From Candidatus Flexicrinis proximus (GTDB lineage Bacteria > Chloroflexota > Anaerolineae > Aggregatilineales > Phototrophicaceae), in contig JADJQF010000033.1 in NCBI GenBank assembly GCA_016712885.1, positions 124,001 to 188,000 on the forward strand: a DNA stretch of 64,000 nucleotides, written 5' to 3'. The notes beneath the pieces were generated by a model. The model worked only from the letters and a program-made list of their open reading frames with translations. It did no database searches and was not told the DNA's origin. The position numbers and the translations under genes are program-made. Positions 44,448-53,441 of the stretch are shown here, piece by piece. Positions within the stretch are counted from its first letter, which is position 1. The number at the start of each line of letters is the position of its first letter.

Positions 44448-44822
44448 ATGGAAACCATCGTACTGCCCCCGAACATCTATGCGGAAAACTGCCCGACGCG
44501 GCGCGCGCTGGACATGATCGCCGACCGCTGGACGGTGCTGGTGATCGGCATGCTGGCGGACGGTCCCCAGCGCTTCTCCGCCATCCAGCGCCGCATCGGC
44601 GGCATCTCGCAGAAAATGCTCACCCAGACCCTGCGCGAGCTGGAACGCAGCGGCATCGTCAGCCGCACCGTCTATGCCGAAGTGCCACCGCGGGTCGAAT
44701 ACGAACTGACCAGCCTGGGAGAAACGCTGTGCGCGCCGATCAAGGCCATCCGCGAGTGGGCGGAGTCCAACATCGCCGCCGTAAACCGCGCGCAGTCCAT
44801 GTATGACGAGCGTGTCGGCTAA
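44448..44822 (+). CDS. HxlR-family transcriptional regulator
   Basis: Encodes 124 residues. The HxlR signature is complete: CPTRRALDMIADRWTVLVIGML with the conserved Cys, then RFSAIQRRIGGISQKMLTQTLRELERSGIVSRTVY as winged helix, and PRVEYELTSLGETL. These dimeric regulators sense reactive electrophiles or oxidants through the N-terminal Cys. ATG 44448 has GGGAG 7 nt upstream, so a longer start at 44403, which would lie inside the operator, is rejected. It likely controls the divergent oxidoreductase gene and itself. Confidence 0.93.
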   Translation: METIVLPPNIYAENCPTRRALDMIADRWTVLVIGMLADGPQRFSAIQRRIGGISQKMLTQTLRELERSGIVSRTVYAEVPPRVEYELTSLGETLCAPIKAIREWAESNIAAVNRAQSMYDERVG

Positions 44823-44974
44823 ACGCCTGCCCTACGCCCATCGTCAGCCGCGCGTCGCATAGCCGTGCAGCCGGGAGGCAGTCAGGCGTGGGCCGCACGG
44901 ACGATCCGTGAGGAACAAATAGTGCTATCCTGAACGTCATAACAGACGTACACACATTCACAGGACACACTAAC

Positions 44975-45511
44975 ATGGGCAAAGTGATTTACTTCGTAGC
45001 ATCAAGCCTGGATGGTTACATCGCTGATCCGGACGGCAAGCTCGATTGGCTGCACGAGTACGACTCGGCAGGCGAGGATTTCGGCTATAAAGCCTTCTAC
45101 GATACGCTGGGCGCGGTCATCATGGGCAGCCGGACCTATATGGATGTGGTCGGCTTCAACATGGGATGGGTGTATCCGGGCGTCGAGTCGGTCGTGATGA
45201 CCCATCGCAGCCTGCCGCTGATCGAAGGTTCGAACGCGCGGTTCCGGCAGGGCGACGTCAAGACGGTCGTCGACGACCTCAAAACCCGCACCCAGAAACA
45301 TATCTGGCTGGTCGGCGGTGGTGACCTAGCCGCGCAGTTTCTGAACGCCGGCCTTCTCGACGAGCTTCAACTGGCCTTCATGCCCCTGCTGCTTGGCGGG
45401 GGGGCGCCACTCTTCCCGCCGCTCGATGGCCGCCACCCGCTGACCATGACCGCCCACCACATTTACCCCGGCGGCGTCATCACCGCGACCTATCTGGTGG
45501 GCAAGCGCTAG
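44975..45511 (+). CDS. Dihydrofolate reductase family protein
   Basis: Encodes 178 residues: MGKVIYFVASSLDGYIADPDGKLDWL, GAVIMGSRTYMDV, IWLVGGGDLAAQFLNAGLLDELQLAF and PLLLGGGAPLFPPL are typical of the YyaP/RibD-C-like reductases. An NADPH-dependent cytosolic reductase of unknown substrate. It shares the fold, but only modest similarity, with the gene at 2112. TATCCT at about 44934 may be its -10 box, and a GGAC tract precedes the ATG. Confidence 0.88.
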   Translation: MGKVIYFVASSLDGYIADPDGKLDWLHEYDSAGEDFGYKAFYDTLGAVIMGSRTYMDVVGFNMGWVYPGVESVVMTHRSLPLIEGSNARFRQGDVKTVVDDLKTRTQKHIWLVGGGDLAAQFLNAGLLDELQLAFMPLLLGGGAPLFPPLDGRHPLTMTAHHIYPGGVITATYLVGKR

Positions 45512-45530
45512 AGCGTAAGCTGCAATTTAG

Positions 45531-45674
45531 GCGGGGTTCCACCCCACACCCCGGTGGCGGCGTTTGCACTCCTGCACCTTCCATCATGTTTTTGTGGCGT
45601 GAGCGCCACAAAAACAAAGGTAGGGGGTCGAGGGGCGCAAGTCCCTCGCGGAGGCATGGAGGCGGAGCCTCCAT
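45531..45674 (-). repeat. Dispersed palindromic repeat, full copy (k)
   Basis: Read on the minus strand: ATGGAGGCTCCGCCTCCAT, GAGGGAC/GCCCCTC, a long hairpin with TTTTTGTGGCGCTC and its complement, and a tail with GGTGGCGG and GGGGTGGAACC. It lies 41 bp after the stop of the ATPase gene in that gene's orientation. Confidence 0.9.
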
Positions 45675-45715
45675 AGACAAACATGCGCAACAGCATCCAG
45701 CATCGAACGCCGGTT

Positions 45716-47020
45716 TTAATTCCCCAGCGTCACCGTCGGCACGATGACGTCGTTGTTCCCCGGCGCGGGCTGCCCGGAAGCCGCGATGATCAGCAGGATC
45801 GCCAGCACTACCAGCAGCACGATCACGCCGTAACGCGCCACCTGCGGATCAACCGCCGCCGCCGGCATCTCAATCGTCATCCGCCGTAGGTGTTCCGGCT
45901 TGACCGTCTCGCGGATCCACGACTCGAACAGTCCGGCGCGGATGCTCACGTCTTTGTGGGTGCCGCTGACGATATCGACAAACTCCAGGCGCCGCAGCAC
46001 GGCAAAAATCGCCGTCAGGTCGAGCGGGTAATCCGAGTCGGCCAGCCGTGCCTCGACATCTTCCGCGTTGAGCGCCGCGGCCGGGCGTTCGAAACGCAGA
46101 TAGGCGAGGGCGGTCATCACCGCCTGCTCGTCGGCGCTCAGGTTTTCCCACAGCGACCGGAAATACGGCGCGGCCTCCGCGGCCAGCCCCGCGCGTACCT
46201 GCTTCAGGTGCGCCGGACTGTACGCCTCGCCTTTCGACACCTCATGGACCGCCGCCGCGGATTTCAGCGCCAGTTCCGGCAGCCCGCCGGTCAGCGCGTG
46301 GACTTGCTTCGCCATCGTTTCTTCGGGATCGCCGCGCCCGAACGCCAGCAGCTCCGCCGTTTCTTCCTCGTTCAGCGCGCCTAGCCTGAACGTGTTCGAC
46401 GGGTTGACCAGCGGCGTGAGCCGCGCGAGCGAGGCTTCGTTGTCGACGTGCGCCGTAAAAAGGATGCCCAACTGGGTCCCCACCAGGCCGGTCATCCACT
46501 CGCCCAGGTCCGCCTGCAGCGTTCCCCGTGCCACGGCTTCGGCCAGCGGCTCCGCGCCGTCCACCACCCAGATCAGCCGCCGGTGCGGGCGGATCAGTTG
46601 AAACAACTCCGGCAGCCCGGAGTCCTGCAGCCATGCGCGCTGCTCGGACGGCGTTTTCTCGTCCGGCCAGCGCGGCAGGCGGTGAACGGACAATCCGCGC
46701 GCCGAGGCCGCGTCCTTGCCACTCTGGTACAGCGCGTGCAGCCACGCGGAGTCGTCGCCAACTGCGCCGAGATCCGGGGTCGCCCACACAAACGACTCGT
46801 CAAAACGCCGGCGCGCAGCCTCGATGAACGCGGTGCGTCCGCTGCGGCGGCGGCCCAGCAGGGTCAGCGCGTGCGGAACTGCGGCGCTGGTCAGGTGTTG
46901 ATGTAAACGCGCGAGCAGTTCGGAACGACCGGCGAACGGCGGCGCGGGCTGCGTGGTGCTGAATGGGTTTCCCGCTTCGCTGGACTCGCCAGGCAAAACT
47001 GCGCTGTTCCCTGCCGTCAT
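45716..47020 (-). CDS. AAA/STAND-type ATPase with C-terminal membrane anchor and Arg in Walker A
   Basis: Encodes 434 residues. After a disordered start comes PFAGRSELLARLHQHL, the usual entry into this ATPase class. Walker A reads LGRRRSGRTAF, so the invariant Lys is Arg; Walker B reads RLIWVVDGAE. A helical lid (LRRLEFVDIVSG region) and a C-terminal membrane helix (about 400-420, YGVIVLLVVLAILLII) follow, placing the ATPase on the inner face. Loss of the Lys suggests weak or no hydrolysis. It is divergent from fabI (64 bp between starts). The partner is unknown. Confidence 0.75.
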   Translation of the reverse strand: MTAGNSAVLPGESSEAGNPFSTTQPAPPFAGRSELLARLHQHLTSAAVPHALTLLGRRRSGRTAFIEAARRRFDESFVWATPDLGAVGDDSAWLHALYQSGKDAASARGLSVHRLPRWPDEKTPSEQRAWLQDSGLPELFQLIRPHRRLIWVVDGAEPLAEAVARGTLQADLGEWMTGLVGTQLGILFTAHVDNEASLARLTPLVNPSNTFRLGALNEEETAELLAFGRGDPEETMAKQVHALTGGLPELALKSAAAVHEVSKGEAYSPAHLKQVRAGLAAEAAPYFRSLWENLSADEQAVMTALAYLRFERPAAALNAEDVEARLADSDYPLDLTAIFAVLRRLEFVDIVSGTHKDVSIRAGLFESWIRETVKPEHLRRMTIEMPAAAVDPQVARYGVIVLLVVLAILLIIAASGQPAPGNNDVIVPTVTLGN

Positions 47021-47084
47021 TTTCTCTCGCTTTCGTGACGATATGCTAAACTATAGCGCACTTTCTCAGGCAAGGAGAATAGTC

Positions 47085-47882
47085 ATGGGACTCTTGGACG
47101 GCAAGATCGCGTTGATTTTCGGCGTCGCGAATAAAGACAGCATCGGTTGGGGGATCGCCAAACGGCTGCATCAGGAAGGCGCGACTATCCTGTTCAGCTA
47201 CGCCTCGGCAGTCCTGGAGAAGCGCGTGCGCCCGCTGGCCGCTGAGGTCGGCTCGGATTTCGTCGAGCTGTGCGATGTCAGCAGCGACGAACAGCTCGAT
47301 GCCGTGTTCGAAAAAGTCAAAGAGCGTTACGGCCGCATCGACGTACTGGTGCATTCGGTCGCCTTCGCCCCGCGTGAAGACCTGGGCGGGCGCTTCCTCG
47401 ACATCAGCCGCGAAGGCTTCAAAATCGCCCTGGATGTCAGCGCCTACAGCCTCGTCGCCATGTGCAGGCGCGCCGAACCGCTGATGGCCGCCGGCAGCAC
47501 CGTGCTCAGCCTGACCTACAACGCCTCGCAGCGCGTCATGCCCAAGTACAACGTGATGGCAATTGCCAAATCGGCACTGGAAAACATCTCGCGCTATCTG
47601 GCCGCCGACCTCGGCCCTAAGGGCATCCGGGTCAATGTCATCAGCGCCGGCCCGATCAAGACGCTGGCCGCCATGTGCGTCCCCGGCATCCACGCCATGC
47701 TGCGCTTCAACGAGCGCACCTCGCCGCTGCGCGCCAATGTCACCCAGGACGACGTGGGCAAAACCGCCGTCTATCTGGCCTCCGACCTCTCGACCGGCGT
47801 CACCGGCGAGATCATTTACGTCGACTGCGGCTATAACATCCTCGGCCTGACCGCCACCGAAGAGGAAATCGCCCAGTTCTAG
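47085..47882 (+). CDS. fabI: Enoyl-[acyl-carrier-protein] reductase (NADH)
   Basis: Encodes 265 residues. It starts MGLLDGKIALIFGVANKDSIGWGIA, the FabI cofactor loop. The active-site Tyr pair and Lys are in LTYNASQRVMPKYNVMAIAKSALE, and the substrate loop is SAGPIKTLAAMCVPG. It reduces trans-2-enoyl-ACP in the last step of each fatty-acid elongation round, in the cytosol. AAGGAG lies 7 nt before the ATG at 47085, so the longer frame from 46953, which overlaps the divergent gene, is rejected. It is the only fatty-acid synthesis gene here. Confidence 0.95.
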   Translation: MGLLDGKIALIFGVANKDSIGWGIAKRLHQEGATILFSYASAVLEKRVRPLAAEVGSDFVELCDVSSDEQLDAVFEKVKERYGRIDVLVHSVAFAPREDLGGRFLDISREGFKIALDVSAYSLVAMCRRAEPLMAAGSTVLSLTYNASQRVMPKYNVMAIAKSALENISRYLAADLGPKGIRVNVISAGPIKTLAAMCVPGIHAMLRFNERTSPLRANVTQDDVGKTAVYLASDLSTGVTGEIIYVDCGYNILGLTATEEEIAQF

Positions 47883-47903
47883 AGCATGTTAAGCACTCGT
47901 ATT

Positions 47904-48068
47904 GCGGAGGCGCCGCCTCCACACCTCCGCCGGAGGGTGTAAACCCTCCGGGCCTCCCTCTCAGTTGCGTGTGATGCAGAACACGACATCACACACCATT
48001 GAGAGGGACAGGAACACAAACGCCGCCACCGGGGTGGAGATGAGACTCCATCGAACGTGCATAGCACG
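47904..48068 (+). repeat. Dispersed palindromic repeat, variant copy (l)
   Basis: Starts GCGGAGGCGCCGCCTCC 22 bp after the fabI stop, same orientation. The second hairpin is GGAGGGT/ACCCTCC, and the long hairpin is replaced by a different one pairing CCTCTCAGTTGCGTGTGATG with its imperfect complement. The tail CGCCGCCACCGGGGTGGA to GTGCATAGCACG is conserved. The modular exchange of hairpins is clearest in this copy. Confidence 0.85.
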
Positions 48069-48074
48069 CTCTAT

Positions 48075-49271
48075 CTAGTCCGAAAGCAGGTCGATCAGGT
48101 CAGGGTCGCTGGCCGCACGGATAACCACCTGCGGCGTCTGGTGCCAGAGGGCGCAGGCGCGCAGCGTTTGCCGCAGTTGCGTCACCAGTGCGTCGTCCGT
48201 CTCCACGCCGGGTTCGAGATGCAGCGCCTTGACTTCGAAAATGCCTTCTTTGCGCTGGGCTTTCGGATCGAGCCTCCCGATCAGCCGGTTGTTGTGCAGG
48301 ATCGGCAGGCTGTAGTAGCCATATTTGCGCTTGGACGCCGGGAAATAAAACTCGATCGTATAGTCGAAGCCGAACAGCTCGCGAATCCGGCCCTCGTCGC
48401 GGATCAGCGGATCGAACGGCGAAAGCAGGGTGGTCGCGGACCGCGGGATGTGGTTTGCGGCGGCGGCTTCGACCCGTCTGAGATGGTCCGGGTGAATGTA
48501 GCCCGGTGCCGTCCATCCCTCGACCGCGACCGGCAGCAGGCGGTCCTGTTTGATCAGCCGTTTGAGCGCGGCGCTGGCATCGGCCGTTTTCAGGCGATAG
48601 TAGCTGGAGATCCAATCGGCCTTGACGACGCCGAGGGTCTTAACCGTGTTGAGGACGAACTGGTCGTGGGCGTCGGAGCGCGAGACCGCGGGAAGTTTGG
48701 CTGAAGCCGGGAAAACCCGTTCGCGCAGGTCGAAGACGCGCTGGAATTTGTCACGGCGGCGGACCATCAGATCGCCGGTGTGGACGAGCATATCCAGCGC
48801 CCGCTGCTCGTCCCTGGGATTGGTCCAGTCGTGTTTCAGATCGTCGGAGCGCTCGAAGTCGGAAATGCGGGCTTCGCCGCCGTCGCGAATGCGGTTCATC
48901 ACCAGCTCGGTGACCTCCGGGTGTTCGGCGATCCACTTCTGCGGCTTCTGCCAGTCGATGACGCGGCTGCCGACGAGACACAGGGCGTAGTCCTCGATCG
49001 GGACGAGGCACATGGCATGCGTCCAGAATTCGAACAGCGCGCCTTCTGCCAGCAGCTCGTCCAGCCACTCCGGCTTATAGTCGCCCAGGCGGCTCCACAG
49101 CACAAAGTAAGGGGCGCGGGCGACGACATTGATGCTGTCGATCTGCAGCATGTGGATCTGGCGGATCGCCGCCAGAATCTCGTCCTTACCGGCGGGGGGC
49201 TGCGGATTATAGTTCAGCCCCTGAGCCTCAATCATCAGCCCGCGCACGGCGTCAAGCGAAAGGCGTATCAT
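48075..49271 (-). CDS. YcaQ-type winged-helix DNA glycosylase family protein
   Basis: Encodes 398 residues from ATG 49271. The catalytic QxD motif is in IHMLQIDSINVVARAPYFVLWSRLG (Gln and Asp of the family), followed by EFWTHAMCLVPIEDYAL. Three winged-helix units make up the rest, with YGYYSLPILHNNRLIGRLDPK and FEVKALHLEPG typical of the C-terminus. In E. coli, YcaQ unhooks interstrand crosslinks by cleaving N-glycosidic bonds; the conserved QxD makes activity likely. It converges with fabI across repeat copy l. Confidence 0.9.
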   Translation of the reverse strand: MIRLSLDAVRGLMIEAQGLNYNPQPPAGKDEILAAIRQIHMLQIDSINVVARAPYFVLWSRLGDYKPEWLDELLAEGALFEFWTHAMCLVPIEDYALCLVGSRVIDWQKPQKWIAEHPEVTELVMNRIRDGGEARISDFERSDDLKHDWTNPRDEQRALDMLVHTGDLMVRRRDKFQRVFDLRERVFPASAKLPAVSRSDAHDQFVLNTVKTLGVVKADWISSYYRLKTADASAALKRLIKQDRLLPVAVEGWTAPGYIHPDHLRRVEAAAANHIPRSATTLLSPFDPLIRDEGRIRELFGFDYTIEFYFPASKRKYGYYSLPILHNNRLIGRLDPKAQRKEGIFEVKALHLEPGVETDDALVTQLRQTLRACALWHQTPQVVIRAASDPDLIDLLSD

Positions 49272-49721
49272 CGGTATCACCCTATCGAGGGCAAACGTAT
49301 CGTCGTCCCTGGAGTATACCGTTTAGAACGCCTGTTCGCTATTGACTGCCGGGGTGCATCTGCCTGGTCGAATGGTGCGGCCATTCGCTGAGGGACTTAT
49401 CGTACTTGCAGTTCATTCGGAAGCTCTGTTTTATTGGGTGTACACCTTCTTATACGCAGGCCGTTCCCGCCGGTTGCGGATCTCGCGGATTTCCTGCTGC
49501 GATTCGGCAATCGGCCTGCCATTGGACTCGCAGAGTACTACACGCTGGCAGCGACCAGGCGTATGCTTGAATCACGATCTACTGTCGTGTTCCCTATGTC
49601 TGCCGTTTGCGGTTGTTTGCAGGCGCAGCAGCGGACCGGCTGGCTTCTGCTCTAAGGGCGAAAACACGGCAGATGATTTCACTTAACGCGCCTTAACAGA
49701 TCGGTACGATCGGGAGGCAGT
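49272..49721. other. 450-bp intergenic region without a supported gene
   Basis: Short frames here (for example 49342-49686) lack ribosome-binding sites and have no familiar composition. The only visible signal is GGGAGG at 49709-49714, the ribosome-binding site of the next gene. The middle (49420-49680) has lower G+C than the flanks. I see no RNA gene or repeat. Confidence 0.5.
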
Positions 49722-51263
49722 ATGCCAGCGGGTCGCGTTTTTATGGGTCTCGCTCTGTTCTTCGCACTTGGCTTCGGTTCAACCGGCATCGCTCAGGACG
49801 GTTCAGCTTTACAACCCCGCACGATAAGCACGCTCTCCGACAGCTACAATCTTGGAGGTGTGAACCTCATCAACATGCCGGATACGGGGGACAACATCGA
49901 TATCTCGGCATTTACGACAGAGGCCGGGGAACCAGGCGCGTCCTGCTCCGGCGCTTCCCTGCTCAACACCGCGTGGTTCAAAATCTACCATCCGGGCGGC
50001 ACGCTCGACATCAACACTGCCTACGGTACCGGCTCGAACTTCAATACGCTGGTGCAGTTGTTTACATTCAGTGGTGCGGGCCTCGCCAGCCTGTCCGAGC
50101 TTGGCTGTGATGACGACTCCGGGGGTGGGCCGGGTGCAAACGACGCACGCCTGATCATGCCGGGTCTTCCGAGCGCGCAGTATCTGGCGCGCATATCCTG
50201 CGTCAGCGCCTGTGGCGGGACGACCGATCTGGCGCTTTCCGTGTCGTATACCCCGAACGAGCCACCTCCGCCTAACAACCATGTCACGGACGCGGCGCCG
50301 ATCAATATCGGCAAGATCGCGACCACGGTCAATGTCGAACATGCTACGCTTGAGGCTGACGAGAATACCGTGTTCTCCACCTGCCGGATGTATAACAGTG
50401 TCTGGTATACGATGACCGTGCCCTATACCGGACGCTATTCGTTCAACACCTTTGGCAGCCTGCTCACGTTCCCGAACGACAGCGTAACCGACACCGAGAT
50501 GGGCGTATACACTTCGTCGGATGGGGCGAACTTCGCCAACTTCACCGAAGCCGGGTGCGGCGGCGACTTTGCGGGTGGCCTCTTTAGCGCATTACCGTTC
50601 GTCAGCCTGAATGCGGACGATCTGGTCTATGTGCGCGTCGGCACCTACCGTTCGGCAAACCTGCTGAACGGGGCGTATTACCGGCTCAAGGTATCGCCGG
50701 TCATGCTGCCGGGCGTCTTCACCAACGGTTCGTTCAGCACCGGGCTGCTGGAACCGTGGACGCTGTCGGTGATCAGCCCGGTTGATGGCATAGTCGACAC
50801 TTATCGTTACGACGACACCTACAGCGTCCGGATGTCTGGCGCGCCGGGGAAGACCAACAAACTGAAGCAGAAGTGGTCACCACTGGCCCATAACATGACG
50901 CTGGCGAAGAATTCGACCGCATTGGCGCTGTTCTATTACAGTACGAACGGAACGGTCAGCAGTAGTGTGAAGGCGATCCTAAAGATCACCTACAGCAATG
51001 GGATACCGCCTACGGTCGCCAGCAGTAAACTTCTCGCTCAGAACGGCGTAAACCAGTGGGAATATGGCGCCGTATTGGCCTCGGTTAAGTCGCCCAAGGT
51101 GGCGGCCATCACGCTGATGATCAAGAACAAGAGCCCGGCCGGACAGTTCTACTTCGATCACGGGCTTCTGTATATCTACGGCAGCCCCGCGCGTGAGGCG
51201 AAGTCCGCCGACGGCGTCCTACCGCTCCCGGCCGCCCCGCTGACGCTGCGCTCCATGAATTAG
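49722..51263 (+). CDS. Secreted protein with two PPC-like modules and a KLKQ module (family member 6)
   Basis: Encodes 513 residues with a signal peptide (near TGIAQD). PPC-like module one (about 45-180: NTAWFKIYHPGGTLDINT, FNTLVQLFTFSG, GCDDDSG), module two (about 190-325: YNSVWYTMTVPYTGRYSF, DTEMGVYTSSD, GCGGDF), then a C-terminal module (about 330-490: NGSFSTGLLEPWTLSVI, TNKLKQKWSPLAHNM, SNGIPPTVASS). It ends VLPLPAAPLTLRSMN. GGGAGG precedes the ATG by 5 nt. Same architecture as the gene at 39965 and presumably the same extracellular role. Confidence 0.83.
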   Translation: MPAGRVFMGLALFFALGFGSTGIAQDGSALQPRTISTLSDSYNLGGVNLINMPDTGDNIDISAFTTEAGEPGASCSGASLLNTAWFKIYHPGGTLDINTAYGTGSNFNTLVQLFTFSGAGLASLSELGCDDDSGGGPGANDARLIMPGLPSAQYLARISCVSACGGTTDLALSVSYTPNEPPPPNNHVTDAAPINIGKIATTVNVEHATLEADENTVFSTCRMYNSVWYTMTVPYTGRYSFNTFGSLLTFPNDSVTDTEMGVYTSSDGANFANFTEAGCGGDFAGGLFSALPFVSLNADDLVYVRVGTYRSANLLNGAYYRLKVSPVMLPGVFTNGSFSTGLLEPWTLSVISPVDGIVDTYRYDDTYSVRMSGAPGKTNKLKQKWSPLAHNMTLAKNSTALALFYYSTNGTVSSSVKAILKITYSNGIPPTVASSKLLAQNGVNQWEYGAVLASVKSPKVAAITLMIKNKSPAGQFYFDHGLLYIYGSPAREAKSADGVLPLPAAPLTLRSMN

Positions 51264-51278
51264 CACCGCGTCTTCCAA

Positions 51279-51312
51279 TCCCCCCTTTCTGAAGCCGGAA
51301 AGGGGAGATTTT
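51279..51312 (+). terminator. Intrinsic terminator after the 49722 gene
   Basis: The stem TCCCCCCTTTC pairs with GGAAAGGGGAGA with minor imperfections, and TTTT follows. It is 16 bp past the stop. Confidence 0.82.
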
Positions 51313-51392
51313 CGTTTCCGCTCCCGGCGTCACTTTCTCTTATCCTGTGCGTGATGTAGAGTCATCCCGTTGTTGGAATGACGAGGTTCCCG

Positions 51393-52668
51393 ATGCTCAA
51401 CCAATCCGCCGCCCAGGCCGTCGCCGCGATGCAGGTTCACGCAGGCCATCTGAAACCGCTGTACGATACCTACGGCTTCGCACAGATCCCGCAGACGCTG
51501 CTCCACACGCTCACCGGCGCCGGCCATCCCGGCCTTCCTGCCGATGTCTGGGGCGACCTGCCGCGCCGCTGGGAGAAAGTCATCTTCTTCCTGATCGACG
51601 CCTTCGGCTACCAGCAGCTTGAGCGCTACGCGGACAAATACCCTTTCCTCCGCCGCTGCTTCGACAATGGTGTGGTTTCGCCGCTGACCTCGCAATTTCC
51701 GTCGACGACCACCGCCCATATCACCACCATGTACACCGGTCAGCCGGTCGGGATTCACGGCTTGTACGAGTGGTTCACCTACGAGCCGATCATCGGGCGC
51801 GTGATGGTGCCGCTCCTGTCTGCCGAGGCCGATGCCGATCAGGAACGCAATGCACTGATATCGACTGGACTCACCGGCCAGCAGTTGTACCCGCTGCCGA
51901 GTTTCAGCCAGACGCTGCGCGACCACGGCGCCAGCCAGTTCGTCTTTGTGCCCTACAACTTCCTGCCGTCGATGTACAACGAAGCGCTCAGCGTCGGGGC
52001 CACTGTGATCCCGCGCATCAGCCTCAGCCACGGTCTCCAGACGCTGACCGAGCTGGTCCAGCGCGTCCCCGGCCCGGCCACTTATTCCTTCTACTTTGCC
52101 GAGATCGACACGTTGGCCCACCGCTTCGGACCGCAGTCTTCAGCGGTCGATGCCGAAGTCGATACGCTCTTCACCGCCATCGAACGTCTGGTCTACCAGC
52201 CGCTGCAGGGCCGCGGCGATACGCTGATCCTGTTTACCGCCGATCACGGGCAGGTGCGTTCCAACCCGGACGACATCGTGTTTTCTGGATCGCCTCGTGC
52301 CGCAGCTCGCGCCGATGATCCGCCTCGCCCCCGACGGCCGTCCGATCGCCGCCGCCGGCTCCCGCGCGATGTGTTTATCCACGTGAAACCGGAACATATC
52401 GCAGAGGCGCACGCCCCTGATCTCTGACGCGGTGCGCCCCACCGGCTCGGCAGAAGTCTTTACCACCCGCGACCTGATCGAAAAAGGCTATTTCGGCGAG
52501 GTCGGCCCGCGCTTTCTGGAGCGCGTCGGCGATATTGCCGTGCTGGCCCTCGAAGACTATCTGCTCTGGTATGGCGATTCACGTCAGGTTCCGCCGTATG
52601 TCGGCATGCACGGCGGCCTCGCCCCGGCTGAGATGCTTACGCACATCAGCCTGCTGCCGCTGGGATAA
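51393..52668 (+). pseudogene. Alkaline phosphatase/nucleotide pyrophosphatase family protein with three frameshifts
   Basis: All residues of the phosphodiesterase fold are found when three single-base indels are repaired: metal Asp in FLIDAFGY, Thr nucleophile in FPSTTTAHITTMYTG, Asp and His in EIDTLAHRFG, Asp-His in TADHGQVRSNPDD, and the last His in GMHGGLAPAEM. The indels are at T4 52281-52284 (one extra), C3 52361-52363 (one missing) and C4 52414-52417 (one extra). Repaired, it reads DDIVFLDRLVPQLAPMI, AAAGSPRDVFIHVKPEH and AHALISDAVRPTGSAEV. About 425 residues. It would hydrolyse phosphodiesters or phosphomonoesters. Clustering in homopolymers suggests sequence error, but decay cannot be excluded. 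Confidence 0.8.
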
Positions 52669-52672
52669 ACGG

Positions 52673-53025
52673 CTACTGGTCGTTCAAACCTTCGTCCACA
52701 TCCCGGTGCAGTGCCAATATGGCCTCACGCAGGAAGGGTAAATCCTCAACTGCTGCCCATAGGAAATCGTACTCGACGCGATGATAACTGTGGATCAGGA
52801 AGTCGCGAAAACGCATGATGTCTTGCCAGGCGATCTCAGGATGTTTCGACAGGGAGTTCATCTGGGGAGTTGCTTGACGATCTCGCCAATGATTTCATAG
52901 CAGCGGGCAACCGCGTTTTGTGTCTTTCGGTCTCTCAGGAAAAAATCGCGGCCACCTTGCGTAAACTCCTCAATGTCCTTGACCTGGATCAGGAGATCGT
53001 TGAGCCGCTCCCGGATCGTCCTCAC
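52673..53025 (-). pseudogene. hepT: HepT-type HEPN toxin gene broken by two frameshifts
   Basis: It starts with GTG overlapping the mntA stop (GTGA). The first frame gives MRTIRERLNDLLIQVKDIEEF and CYEIIGEIVKQLP; after removing one base from G4 52864-52867 and one from G3 52852-52854 (plus-strand runs) it continues DELLSKHPEIAWQDI and the HEPN motif RDFLIHSYHRVEYDFLW. The R-x4-H-x-Y pattern is the RNase centre plus the Tyr that MntA AMPylates. About 116 residues when repaired, the usual length. As it stands the toxin would not be made. Confidence 0.8.
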
Positions 53026-53333
53026 AGTGGAACCGCATCACGCAGTACGCGCGGTTTCATTGCCTCATCGAGCGCGCCATCCGTCAGTAGATCCACCTTG
53101 CATCCCAGGAGGGCGCCTAGTTCGCGCCAAAGCCCGATGACCTTGAAGATCGAAGTATTCGGCGGAAAGTACACCAGAAAGTCCACGTCGGAATTCGTTA
53201 TGGCCTCACCGCGCGCCGTACTTCCGAAAATCCGCACGTTTGAGGCCCCATACTGCTGAGCAAGCGAAAGTATCGCCTCGCGATGGCGGGTCAATAGCTC
53301 TGAGATGCTCAAATCCTGTGCTTCGGCGTTCAT
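53022..53333 (-). CDS. mntA: MntA-type nucleotidyltransferase antitoxin
   Basis: Encodes 103 residues. The minimal nucleotidyltransferase motif FGSTARGEAITNSDVDFLVYF gives the GSx(n)DxD metal site; LLGCKVDLLTDGALDEAM follows. In MntA/HepT modules this enzyme AMPylates the HEPN toxin on a Tyr and silences it. It overlaps hepT by 4 bp. Function is by family; the pair is intact except for the hepT frameshifts. Confidence 0.92.
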   Translation of the reverse strand: MNAEAQDLSISELLTRHREAILSLAQQYGASNVRIFGSTARGEAITNSDVDFLVYFPPNTSIFKVIGLWRELGALLGCKVDLLTDGALDEAMKPRVLRDAVPL

Positions 53334-53441
53334 ACATATGCCCTCGAGTTCACTTCATTCATTATAGTCGGAGTTTCCGGCCGCACAGGAAGCGCGCCGA
53401 TGTTCACCCGACAGCAGCTACCGAAGTGACCTCACTTCTTC

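Noticed and set aside
49271..49280. GTG at 49280 as start of the YcaQ-type gene
   Set aside because: ATG at 49271 lies three codons in, is nearer the normal family start and has a GGTG tract upstream.
49342..49686. 114-codon ORF in the gap before the 49722 gene
   Set aside because: No ribosome-binding site, odd composition rich in Arg, Ser and Cys, and no familiar motif.
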